From positions 32,208,581 through 32,272,580 of the forward strand of contig OY294071.1 of the NCBI GenBank assembly GCA_958510875.1: 64,000 bases of DNA, read 5' to 3'. This document shows, piece by piece, positions 1 to 9,919 of the stretch (the stretch's first letter is position 1; each line of letters begins with the position of its first letter). This stretch comes from Endomychus coccineus (lineage: Eukaryota; Arthropoda; Insecta; Coleoptera; Endomychidae). Under the pieces are notes generated by a model. That model did not search any database and was not told the origin of the DNA. It saw only the letters and a list, made by a program, of their open reading frames with translations. The translations under genes and the position numbers were made by a program.

Positions 1-561
1 AACCCAGAATTGAAAGTTAAATTCTAAAATGCTATAATATACAGAATTTTTTATTCGACACAGCAAAGTGTGACTTCCGGTACAAACGAAAGCTGTAGAG
101 ATATTTAAATGAGTTCAAAACCATTAAGTTTACAAAGTGGATCAAGTACTAGCAACCGCGCTTTAAGATTAAGACATATTTAAATTCCCGGCAAAGCTTT
201 ACAGTTGTTAGTTCACTTGCATTGAACATCAGAGAACTGGTGGGTTGTAATTCGATCAATACACGTGTTACCCAGGTGTGTTGGGTTCAAACTTCGGAAG
301 GGGAGCTCTATTCTTGAATCGAGTTTCGAATCAAGCCTTTTGTATATTTTTGGAAGTAAAAATGCTACTTTCAACTTAAGTCATAGCGAACTGATGTGGG
401 AAAATATAATTCTAAGAGTGCCTGGCTAATGGGATCGTATTCAACGGTTTTCAACAATGGACGATATCGAAATCATTATTGATGGTCATAGAGTCATCAT
501 GGCTTTAATCACTGCGGACATAGATCTGTTGTTTTGACTTGAACACTAAATTAACACAAGA
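1..561. other. Unassigned AT-rich sequence
   Basis: I see no coding potential, RNA gene or terminal repeat here. It would lie inside the intron of the minus-strand furin-like gene whose first coding exon is at 11510-11732. Confidence 0.5.
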
Positions 562-1131
562 GTACATACAGGTCTGGGAACTCGAGGCTGTTTCCTATGT
601 GAGAAGTGGGTCCGCTAAGCGTCGACTGTCGCGTAGTACCAAAAAGGGTGGCGCAGTAGTCGAAATTCTCTGACAACTGTCATACTTGTCTTGTAAACAC
701 AAGGAATACCTGCGTTTTTAGAAACAAATTACGAAATCGTGCATTGTGCCGAAATGCAAAACAGGGTACAAAAGTGTAAAGCAAGAAACTTCTGTTTTTA
801 AAGTGCCGAAAGATGCGCAAATGCGAAAAAAGTGGATGCTTGCGATTCCGGATAGAAATCGTTTTAACGAGGTCTTTTATGTGTGCGAGCATGTATAACG
901 AAAAAGGGAAAGTTATTTTTAAGGTGAGTAATAAATTTTGACAAGAGTAACAGTTCTATTCCTCTCTCAAATCAGAATAGTAAATATTGCGTTACGAGAA
1001 AAATTATTTTACTTAATAATTGTTGCCGAACGTCGATCCAGGCGCTAGCTAGTGGCTGAGCGAGGGACTACGAGTTTGGTGACGCGTAAGAGACCCATGT
1101 CAAACATACGAGTTCCCAGACCTGTATGTAC
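562..1131. mobile_element. Non-autonomous TIR element carrying a THAP exon
   Basis: The sequence is bounded by a perfect 23-bp inverted repeat (562-584 and 1109-1131, reading GTACATACAGGTCTGGGAAC inward). It encloses one THAP-domain exon on the plus strand. THAP zinc fingers are the DNA-binding domain of P-element-type transposases, so this is most simply a small deletion derivative of a P-like element. Only 570 bp remain, with no catalytic domain. I could not find a convincing 8-bp target-site duplication beside the repeats, so the exact ends are uncertain. Confidence 0.7.
722..923 (+). pseudogene. THAP zinc-finger exon of a P-like transposase (decayed)
   Basis: The plus strand reads SCIVPKCKTGYKSVKQ, then FKVPKD, a tryptophan in RKKWML, and VCEHV. 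This is the C2CH pattern of a THAP domain (C-x4-C, conserved F, P and W, C-x2-H), which binds DNA through one zinc. A TTTTTAG acceptor ends at 721 and an AAG/GTGAGT donor starts at 924, so this looks like one internal exon of about 67 codons. A stop follows directly after the CEHV motif, and the exon can only continue to the donor with a frameshift. There is no start codon in frame. No transposase catalytic domain lies nearby. The domain identity is clear; the parent family is inferred. Confidence 0.75.
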
Positions 1132-2399
1132 GACCGAGGTCTACCATGAAATGCTGGATAAATTCATGGAATGAAATGGTATTTTTATTTTTTAGAAGAG
1201 ATATAGAGATATATATAGCTAAACTATAAATAAACTAACATAATTCTCAATTTTTCTGGTATTCATGTACTCTTATAGGTTATGTGAACCACTCTTTTTG
1301 ATTTATGAGCTTATAACTCCATTAAACGTTTACAGTACTTACTTGAATTTTTGAGCTTCTCAGAAATACACAACAATAGTCTAATACTTTGTATAAATTT
1401 CGCAAAATCACCACCAAATTAAATATTACACGTAAAACATCATAAACAAAATTTTGTTTGGATAATGGGCTATGACCTACACCAACAAAGACGGCGGCGT
1501 GACGTCATTACTAATAGAGTGTATTGAAATTTGAAGTGGTGAAACGATTTTACTACTACTCGATATTCTGGTTCTTTATTCAATATAATTTTGTATTATG
1601 TAAGACTAACAGTTACTGTGGATCGGTTATAAGTTCAATTATAAATTACACGATGTTGAAACGAAAACCTCTTTACGCTCCGAAGAAGAGGGTGAAGGGT
1701 GAAACAAAACAATTAAGTGCACCCTTCCTTGTTCCTTCATTACCAGATATTTATTTTATTTTAAAAACGACACAACGATATCCGCGAAAGCAAACTTGAC
1801 TTCTTGACGCACTTATTCAACTTCCAATTGGCTCTATTTACTTTGCGGCTGAAACTGGGGAAGAAAATTATGTAACGGGAAAGATTATTTAGCTGTTAGT
1901 GCCAGACCAATTGGTGGTTAACGTCAGGCTTCTATTTAGAAATAAAATGAGTTACATACTACAATCAGCAAATAAATTTAATTCCTTAATTTAATAATTA
2001 CAGCGATCTCTTTTATGAAATTTGGTTCCAGTTTATTTGTTAATTTGCAGGATTCTTAAGCAATTTCATCGTTTATACGTTTATTATTTATAACAATACA
2101 GATTGGATCCTTCTATCAATATAATTCCTTGTCTTAAATCTTATAATGAATGTGAATTAATCAAAACTTATGTCTCAGAAGATTGACTGTTAGTTATATG
2201 TCGTGGTATAACGAAAAGCTTTATAAAAAAACTTTATTTGAAATAATACAAAAGCTACGTCAGGTGAAGTAGTCAAATAGAATGAATAATAATAATAGAG
2301 ATACATGTGTGTTGGCATGAAAGTACATGATCAGCAATGATAAGGTTCATTTATTACGGAGAGCTACTAAGAGGAAAAATTAGGTGCTTCTAATTTTTC
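1132..2399. other. Unassigned AT-rich sequence
   Basis: A 91-codon open frame at 1524-1799 on the plus strand has no recognisable motif and I do not treat it as a gene. The 3' LTR of the neighbouring errantivirus remnant would be expected here, but I cannot identify it. Confidence 0.4.
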
Positions 2400-4330
2400 A
2401 ATGTAATCTCGTGTAACGGCATATCTACTGGAACAGATTTCTTCGAATTTCTCCATACCTTGGCTCTGTATTTCCAACATGCAGTGAATAATATAAGAAT
2501 AATATACAGTATGATTGTCCAAACACTGGTGGTAGCACGGAATTATGGTATTGCCATTTCTTTCAGTTTTTGTTTGGTATGTTACATTTGATACACTAAT
2601 GGTTGTATTTTGTCTAGGTTGATGGATTTGAGTCGATGTGGTGGTAATGTTTGAGGATCGTGGTTTAATTGAAGATAGGGAATTTCGGTATTAGGTAATT
2701 CTATCGGTTTTACAGTTTTTATAGTACTTTGGTATGTCTTGAAGATTCTCCCTCTTACTAGTAATTGACAGTTTTCTGATAATTTGATAATATAATTTCC
2801 CAGGACGATCTTCTTGTCTCTGCTGTGGTTGCACGGGCTGGCTACTGTACTTTCCTCTTAGACTAGGAGCTAGAGCGATATGGTGGGCCTGAATGAATAC
2901 ACCCTGGCACTTCTGTATATTGGTGGAGAAAGGTTCAATGTACAATAGCTCTCACAGGCCGAATAGTGTCTTGTCAGGCTTTTCGAAGCTACTGCTCGAA
3001 TTTTTGACTTTTTTATTGCACGAACCCTTTTTCAGAGTTGTTGATATGGATATGGAAAAGCATGTAATTCTTGTTCTGTTGCACCTAGTGCCAAGGTTGT
3101 TTTATCGAGGCAATTTCTTGGTGTTGGCCAGTTAATTAAGTAGTCAAGAAATTCCAAGAAATTGCCTCGATAACAAACTTTGACACTGGGTACAAATATA
3201 TAAGAATTACATGCTTTTCAATATACAACATATAAGAGCTATTGAACATTGAACCTTTCTCCACCAACATACAGTAGTGCCAAGGTAGCTATTTGGAAAC
3301 ACTGCTAACCATTGATTTGTTACAATTTTTTGTAGTTTTTCCTGATTTATCTCGACCTCATATTGTTTACATTCGCTATAGTGGTTAGTGAATTGAAGTA
3401 GTTGGATTTCACAGGGGCTATGCCTGCCATTTTCGTTGATATTTTGGGCTTCACACAGAAATTCATTCGTGGTGGCTTCGATTTTTCATTAGATAAAGCA
3501 TACTATTTCTCATTGATGGGTAGATATTTATGTTGAGAAACTATTACATGGTAATTAGGTCAGGATGTTTTCGTAGGTAGTGAGTAGAGATGGTAATAGT
3601 TATACGGAATGTTTTCCACAATGGGAATCTCGATTATAAAGTTTATTTTCCTATCTTGATAGTCACTTTTTACGGTGATAATTTTTTCATACAGTTGAAT
3701 AGTATCAGAACTAACTTCGCAAGATAATTTAGGGTATTGTTGTGAATTTGAGATTACGGTGCATTCTAGAGTCTATCTAATTGTAATTGAATTTGCTCCG
3801 TACATGATGTTACGTATTGAAATTGTTGGTCTAATCTAACCTGATTTATAATAATTTTATTTGTAGACTCTTCAAATTTCTGCATGGCGCTTTGAGCAAT
3901 ACCTTCTCGCATCTTCTTGGTCTAGATTACCGGCAACTGCTTTGAAGACTGATGCTAAACCGCTTATGAGCCCTCGTTAAATTCTTTTATTATCTGAAGG
4001 AATAAGTTGAGTTAGCTTTTTGTTAGTTTCCGTTACTTGATATTTTAATAGATACTGATAATTATTTATTTCTGTTCTTTATGTTTGCCCATGTTGCGTT
4101 TCATTCATTTTCTACTCCGAGAGGTTGTTCATATAGATAATAAAAACTATTCGCTAATGGTTCTAAATCTATTATCTTAATTAAAGGTCCAATAATCGAT
4201 ATTGTTTTGGACGTTATGTTTTGGTTATTTTGGAGAATTTGGATTTCTTGTCCGTGGGTTTGTTTTGTTGTAAGGATGGCGAGCCATCTGGGACAAGAAC
4301 AGGTCGTTTCAGATTTCGTCAATGTATTTT
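2400..4330 (-). pseudogene. Degenerate errantivirus-type env (fusion glycoprotein) remnant
   Basis: On the minus strand three env landmarks occur in the expected order. A furin-site/fusion-peptide-like stretch beginning RGLISG and followed by a conserved NLDQEDA-type segment lies near 3910-3985. A long poorly conserved ectodomain follows. A hydrophobic membrane anchor lies near 2440-2520, with a short basic tail. Errantiviruses (gypsy-like insect retroviruses) encode such envelope proteins, related to the baculovirus F protein. The frame is broken by many stops and frameshifts, and a stretch is duplicated in inverted orientation (2896-3290), so no functional protein can be made. Integrase remnants lie upstream on the same strand, as expected for pol then env. 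Confidence 0.75.
2896..3290. repeat. Inverted duplication inside the env remnant
   Basis: Sequence from about 2896-3122 is repeated in reverse complement at about 3150-3290. Both arms contain GGTGGAGAAAGGTTCAATGT, GCATGTAATTCTT and a GAGGCAATTTCTTGG-type segment. The left arm carries about 60 extra bases. It looks like a local fold-back rearrangement after insertion. Confidence 0.8.
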
Positions 4331-4344
4331 TCTGGTGTTAGCTT

Positions 4345-4480
4345 CCTTTGAACAAATACCTACATTCTTATCGTTTATGTTTATCACGTCAAAGGGACCT
4401 TCGAACCTTTGAGTAGTTTTACCTCGGCGATCCAATTTAAAATAGACTTGATCTACTTTTAGTAAACTGCGATTCATTCG
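4345..4480 (-). pseudogene. Errantivirus integrase C-terminal (GPF/Y) fragment
   Basis: The minus strand reads a basic stretch LDRRGKTTQRFEGPFDVINI. That matches the GPF/Y module closing Ty3/gypsy integrases, which helps bind target DNA. It sits just upstream of the env remnant on the same strand, as in errantivirus pol-env order. The preceding catalytic core is found only beyond the MITE at 4495-5335, and the part with the second aspartate and the glutamate is absent. It is a dead fragment. Confidence 0.65.
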
Positions 4481-4494
4481 TAGGATTAATATAT

Positions 4495-5335
4495 ATAGAT
4501 ATATTTATATGATTTTTGTCCGATTTTTGTGAACAAATTAATGTAGCTCCGAAATGGTGCATGAAAAAAGTTTCGAACAAAAGTTGTTCAGCGTTCAATT
4601 TCCTACAAGAATACACTATTCCAAATTTTCATCGCTGTAACATATATAATGAAAATCAACAACAATTTCCCGAAAATATTACATATTTTTCCATATTTTC
4701 ACGAATTTTCACCTCTTTACATATAATGTACTATTTTTATTTTTTTTATTTTTTTCATATTTAAACGGTCAACTTTAGAGCTTATGAGAGTACCTTTTTT
4801 GTGTAGAAAACATTGGCGGTTCAAATGGTTGTCTCAAAACCGTACTTCTTTCAGTGGCGTAGAAGTTGGGGAGAAAAACACCCACTACCCCTTCCAAATC
4901 TTCACCAATTATGACTAAAAAATTTTTTTTACCGCACAGAACATAGCTTACTATGAGTAGAAAATGCTCACAAAAGCTGTTTCCTGTGCGATAAACGGTT
5001 CCGGAGATATTCGCAAAAATATTTTTTTTTCAATTTCAACACCTTGTATCTCGAAAACGAAGCCTTCTACGACATATGTTTATAGGAACTTTTCTTCTTA
5101 AAAACACTTGTTCTATCTGCTGTTGCAGTTTGTCTACAAAAAACTGACTCACCCTGTATATGACTTTTCACCCTCCTGAGGAAAACAGCGATGAAAATTT
5201 GGAAATCGGAATAGTGTATTCTTGTAGGAAATTGAACGCTGAACAACTTTTGTTGGAAACTTTTTTCGCTAAAGTGCACCATTTCGGAGCTACATTAATT
5301 TGTTCACAAAAATCGGACAAAAATCATATATATAG
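4495..5335. mobile_element. Long-TIR MITE inserted in the integrase remnant
   Basis: About 135 bp at 4504-4640 recurs in reverse complement at 5190-5335, with ends of the form ATATGATTTTTGTCCG. No protein is encoded; open frames here are mirror images of the TIRs. The interior has an A/T run and a CTCACCCTGTATA motif. The element separates two pieces of the same errantivirus integrase, so it arrived later. Flanks are TA-rich (TATATA), so the target duplication cannot be read exactly. Confidence 0.8.
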
Positions 5336-5339
5336 GGCG

Positions 5340-5475
5340 ACGCTCATGTAGCCAAAAACCTACCATTTGCCTGGACTATTATAGGAATTGTTTGTCCTAG
5401 CTTTGTAAACGCGTCTACTAAAGTAACGTAGTTTCACCCCTCGTAGTCAACCTTTTGATTAAGTCTGACATGACG
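5340..5475 (-). pseudogene. Errantivirus integrase core fragment
   Basis: The minus strand reads YVTLVDAFTKLGQTIPI, the strand carrying the first catalytic aspartate of a retroviral/Ty3 integrase core (VD.F(S/T)K pattern). The frame stops on both sides. Together with the GPF/Y piece at 4345-4480 and env at 2400-4330, it marks one provirus-like insertion in minus orientation, broken by the MITE at 4495-5335. Confidence 0.65.
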
Positions 5476-6235
5476 CTCTATCTTACAAATTACGAAAACT
5501 TCTTCCTCTAAATTATTATTGCATTCCCAAATCCTACCTTCATAATAGTACCTTCTTCATCAAATTCCTATCTGAACATACAAAATATGAAATCCTTAAT
5601 GATATGATGAAACCGTGCAGAAAATTGTAAACCCATTTACTGACAAAATGTTATAATTCCTCGATTTCATAAATTTTGGCGATTCATTAGACATCAGAGA
5701 TTCTGTGATTCAAATGATATGATGGAGCCTCGCTTTTATCGACCTATGAATCACGGTTTAAGATTGCCGGATTAGTCCGGTTCAATTCGAAATTGAATGA
5801 TTGGCAATATGAGTGAATGAACGACAGTTTGTTTTCGAAAAATGAACATAACTCCAGGCTAGCGTTTTATGAAATGCAGTAAATGTGAAACATCCTCTGT
5901 TATTTTTATTTCCCCTGCCTCGATTCAATTTGCTTGGAAATGACTATGAGGGGTTATGAGATTCCCTATACCCAAAATCAATACTTTCTCATTATTTGCT
6001 GGGAAACTATGTTTTCTCCATATTATTCCCAATAAAGTTTACTGTACGATATTATCTGGCTTTTATTTCAAAGATAGCACAGTTCTTATCTAAAGCTAAC
6101 TGACATATAAGACAACATAAGACGATACCAATTAGATCGAAAACGTTTTATATCGATACATCTGCAAATAAGTTTCATTACAGTTAACGCAATTACGCAA
6201 ACATACAGAAACACAGTTATTCAAAGTTTATATAG
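5476..6235. other. Unassigned AT-rich sequence
   Basis: I see no coding potential or structured repeat. Further decayed pol sequence of the errantivirus could be hidden here but is not readable by eye. Confidence 0.4.
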
Positions 6236-6239
6236 TTAT

Positions 6240-7500
6240 TCTGCTATTCTTGACAACCAAGGACAGGTTGACGTATTATATAAAGATTTTTCGAAGGCCT
6301 TTGATAAACTTGATCACACTATTCTTCTAGGCAAGCTCAAATTCATTGGATTTAGTACCTCCTTAGTAGCGTTTTTTTGCTCATACCTCATCAATAGATC
6401 GCAGTTTGTGCAGTATTACGGTCAAAGATCAAATTCATTTATCGCCAAATCTGGTGTGCCTCAAGGTCCAAACCTTGGTCCTCTACTGTTCCTGTTATTT
6501 ATTGATGATTTGGCTGAAACCATAATCGGATTGAAACTAATTTTTGCTGATGACTTGAAAATATTTTTAGAAATGAAGACCATAGATGACTGCTATGCAC
6601 TACAAAATGATCTGGACAATATTTTCGAATGGTGCGCCAACAATAAATTAAGTCTAAATATTAGTAAATGTTGTGTTGTTAGCTTCAGTCGTAAAGTCCA
6701 TCCTATTTTGTTCGATTATCTTTTAGATTCAGTAATACCATTTCTCGTGATACTACAGTCAAAGACTTAGTTTTTTTATACGATCATCAGTTCACTTTTA
6801 ATCTACATATAAGTGATATGTGTGCTAAAGCTAATAGAACTTTAGGGTTTGTACTTGGGCATTCCAAATATTTCAACAATTTAGAGGTACTACAAACACT
6901 ATTCAATTCATTGGTTAGACCAGATTACACTAATTGAGAGCATTCAACGTAAATATTTGAAATATCTCTGGTTTAGAACTTTCAATATCTTTCCTAGAAG
7001 AGGTTTTGATCATCAATTATTATTATCTACTTTTGATTGTTTGACACTTGAACTGAGAAGAAGAATAAGGAGCACAATATTCCTCCACAATTTGTTGAAT
7101 AATAATATTGACTGCAGTTACTTATTAGGTAAATTAAATTTTGTTGTACCTAGATTATCTTCTCGCTATCCCTTAACTTTTTACAATGTTAGGTTTAGTA
7201 CAAATGTATCATCTAGATGTCCTATATTTGTCATGACAACAAACTTTAATGTTATTTGTTCACAAAGTGACTTATTTTTCAATAGTATTCAGTATCTTAT
7301 TAGTGTGGTTAGGTGAGGTTTTTTTTTTTTATTTTTTGTCACCATGTAATTTAAGAATTTAGCCAGTTTATTTTCATTATTCCTATAAGATATTATTTTT
7401 GTTATATATTTCTTATTATTGTTTATATTATGTTGCTCTGTATTGTTTGTCCTATAATTGGGTTAACCTGTTGGGCATATATATACTAAATAAATATAGA
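6240..7500 (+). pseudogene. Non-LTR retrotransposon: reverse transcriptase 3' half and tail
   Basis: From 6240 the plus strand reads an RT block with KDFSKAFDKLDHTIL (first catalytic aspartate region), then SGVPQGPNLGPLLF, then the catalytic box FADD near 6545. The frame breaks at 6768. A C-terminal segment resumes at 6957-7316 in another phase and ends VVR. A run of T and an AT-rich tail to about 7500 follow. This is an APE-type RT of the Jockey/CR1 group by its motif spelling. It is 5'-truncated, since no endonuclease is seen, which is typical of target-primed insertion. The catalytic box is intact but frameshifts make it dead. Confidence 0.85.
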
Positions 7501-7567
7501 GGTAATAAACTATAAAAGAGTTATAAGGTCTTTCTAGTCCAAATCGATCAGTAATTTCACGAAACCT

Positions 7568-7612
7568 ATAGTTCCAGACAGCTGTTTCGCTCTTCTGCTA
7601 GACATCATCAGA
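7568..7612 (-). ncRNA. Truncated hammerhead-like motif (family D)
   Basis: The minus strand reads CTGATGA, a possible stem II, GAAA, then CAGCTGTC, which could form a palindromic stem III ending in a GUC cleavage triplet. The expected 5' strand of stem I is absent because mariner sequence begins at about 7613. It is probably the broken end of a PLE-like terminal repeat. Assignment is weak. Confidence 0.3.
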
Positions 7613-8370
7613 CGTTCAGTTTTTGGAATCGCCTTTAGTGCATTCGTCGCATTAGTTTCAATAGTCTCTTTGTCGTCGAATCGGTGTCTTTAAGCGGCAT
7701 TTTCAATCTAGGAAATAGCCAAAAGTCGCAGGGAGCTATGTTTTAATATTTTAAAACTTTTCATCACTATTGATCATTTCCAGATTGTCCTGAGCGATTT
7801 CCAATCGAAGGTTTCCTTGCTGTTCTGAGAGCAGTTCGGGATGAATTTAGCACACACACGAGTCATACCCATATTCTTGGTTAAAATTCGCCAAACAGTA
7901 CTTTTTGGTATTCCAAGGTAATCTTCTAGTTCCCTCGCAGTCAAACAACGATCTTGTCCAATCGCAACTCGCACACGCTCGACATTATCCGATGTTGTTC
8001 CCGTCGAAGGTCGACCAGAACGAGGATCACTGTCAACAGATGTGCGGCCACTTTTAAGCCGCTTATACCACTCTTTTATTTGTGTTTTGCCCATAAACTC
8101 GTCTCCAAAGGCCTTTTGTAACATTTCAATAGTATCCGCACAACTTTTACTAAGATTAAAACAACATTTTATGCAAAATCGCTGTTCAGTTCTTTCCGTC
8201 ATTTTTAGCAATACACAAAATCCGACGAAAGCAAAAAACGAAGTAAACAAATGCACGCTGCGCTAAGGCATCTGAGTTACTGGTGACGTTCGTATCCTAC
8301 AGAGGTCGCCTTAAAGTTATGGCGCGTAGATATGAATGCAAGCCGGATACTTTTGGGACAGACCTCGTAT
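7613..8370 (-). pseudogene. Internally deleted mariner element
   Basis: The minus strand starts with a mariner-type end, GAGGTCTGTCCCAAAAGTATCC, at about 8350-8370. It then encodes an N-terminal HTH module (8202 down to 7774) with MTERTEQRFCIKCCF, GKTQIKEWYKRLKSGR and SDPRSGRPST. This is the HTH_48-type DNA-binding domain shared with SETMAR-like mariners. After NSKETFDWKS the reading jumps straight to the C-terminal piece CDFWLFPRLKMPLK, which carries the third catalytic aspartate. The first two aspartates are deleted. The 3' TIR is missing; the copy is cut off by family D sequence. It cannot encode an active transposase but could be a passive copy. Confidence 0.85.
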
Positions 8371-8559
8371 GTTTGTGATGTTAACGAACGATATGGACTA
8401 GGAAGAACAGTTAATGTGGTACATTGTTTGATTTCTTAGTGGATCATCTATTCATAGATGGCGTGAGATACTTTTGGTCTTTTTACAATGTTGTTGACCG
8501 GTCTCTTCAACAGAGATCTTTCAGTAACGTTGCAAACTTGCATGAAACCTATATAAAAG
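8371..8559. other. Unassigned sequence
   Basis: I see no gene or repeat of note between the mariner end and the next dispersed repeat. Confidence 0.4.
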
Positions 8560-8712
8560 ACTTCACAATGTGGATGCACTGCCACATTATAAATAAGAAA
8601 CAATCACGCTTATTCACTAAAATTACTGTTAACTTTCAGCTACCAAGTAGCCATAATGAGAGTAAACTGGTGATGGCTATTTGGTAGCTGAAAGGTCTTC
8701 AGTACTTTAATT
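8560..8712. repeat. Family B dispersed repeat, two copies head to head
   Basis: The motif GGCTATTTGGTAGCTGAAAG (8674-8694, plus) faces its reverse complement CTTTCAGCTACCAAGTAGCC at about 8634-8653. Family B has a hammerhead-like layout (see 56659-56700). Here the 5' core reads CTGGTGA rather than CTGATGA, so cleavage is unlikely. Related copies are at 11385-11480, 56620-56710 and 58250-58330. Confidence 0.6.
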
Positions 8713-8869
8713 GTTTTTGTTTGAGGTTGAAGATGATTGATTCTTGATAAAGAATGTTCATTTCTTAGTCTATACCTAGATTCGAGATAACGTGATGTCA
8801 ATATAATTGCATTTGAGTTCTTTTGTTGAAAGGATTTTTCATCAAAATTCAAGAATTATCACATGGATT

Positions 8870-9105
8870 ACGTGAAATTAAAAAACAATAACGTCGGATA
8901 TTTTGGGCTGCTGGAAGCTGCTCAATTCTACGATGGCGCCTGCTTTCAGGTTCCAAACCCCCGGCGTCCTCAAAACTCATACGACTGACTGGTAGAACAA
9001 GGTCTCGAGACTACTTCCGTCGGGTGAGATGGGTTTAAGCCTGGCGAGTCAGACCTGACAGAGCCCTATGTGTTCACGTTACGGTTTTCCAGGCCTAGGT
9101 CTGTG
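8870..9105. other. Unassigned GC-richer stretch
   Basis: This stretch is clearly richer in G and C than its surroundings (for example CCCCCGGCGTCC at 8959) and abuts the PLE terminal repeat. I recognise no coding or RNA motif. Confidence 0.3.
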
Positions 9106-9109
9106 CTGT

Positions 9110-9365
9110 TCAGAATTAATGTGTTACAATTTTAATTATTCGTGTTTTGTTCGTTTTGCGACGTTCACATTTTAAATTGGAATGAATGCGATAAAGACGC
9201 TTAGTTCTTAGTGCTTAGTACAATCAGTTTATGACATCCCGCGGTTTAGTTGATGTCAACGTTTTCTGATGATGGTCATGAGACCGAAACGTCTGTAAAG
9301 ATGAAAATATACTAGACATAAGTGTTAATGTGACCCATTTCTCAAGAATTTTTACATGATGTGTA
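9110..9365 (+). mobile_element. PLE terminal repeat (pLTR), family A
   Basis: The segment aligns by eye with the pLTRs at 50040-50470 and 47470-47880 and with 60545-60740. Shared landmarks are AATGTGTTACA, TTATTCGTGTT, a TGCGATAA-type motif, the hammerhead core, and the end block TGTGACC-ATTTCTC-AAGAATTT. No PLE coding sequence is attached, so it is a solo or strongly truncated copy. Confidence 0.7.
9260..9303 (+). ncRNA. Hammerhead ribozyme motif, family A copy 1
   Basis: The core CTGATGA is at 9266-9272. Stem II is GGTC-ATGA-GACC and GAAA follows at 9286-9289. Stem III is CG/TG around a two-base loop, then the UA cleavage doublet at 9296-9297. Stem I pairs CGTTTT (9260-9265) with AAGATG (9298-9303) using two G-U wobbles. 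One unpaired T sits between the core and stem II, as in the other family A copies. Hammerheads in PLE terminal repeats are established; activity of this copy is inferred. Confidence 0.65.
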
Positions 9366-9479
9366 GAAAATAGGGTGAGTCTTGTGATTTGCGTATATAC
9401 AACAGGGGATTCGAAATTCGTCAAAGGACGAAGGCTAACATAAAATTCGTGTACGATATTCGTCACATGGCATCCTCTC

Positions 9480-9915
9480 GTCCGATTTTGGGACTACGAA
9501 ATTCTTCACAAAGATAATTATTGATTTAAAAATTCTAAAATAAAATGAAAACTTTGTTGATGCAACAATTTTGCCACCATAGGCGGTAAGTAATATTTTT
9601 AAGTTTAAAAAAAATTAATATGATTGAGTAATTAAATTATGAGGTCAAGATCAAGAATACTACTTAATAATAATGTACTTATAATACATAAATTTTACAT
9701 AAGACTGGGAAGAAAAAATTAACAATTTATACATGATAACACTACATATTTTATGGATTCTGTCCATATATATTTGAAACAACTTTAACAAAATGGAGGG
9801 TAGTTATCTTTTGTTGTTTCAAATCTAACAATAATTTTTGCAAAAATCTTGTCTCCGAATTGTGGCTGAGTTTTCAGATTTACCAGGAGTAGCTACACTA
9901 TTACATTTTATGTGC
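9480..9915. other. Unassigned AT-rich sequence
   Basis: I see nothing recognisable. It may contain the 3' untranslated end of the MULE that follows on the minus strand. Confidence 0.4.
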
Positions 9916-9919
9916 ACTT

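Noticed and set aside
1524..1799. 91-codon plus-strand open frame
   Set aside because: No recognisable domain, no splice context, and composition like its flanks.
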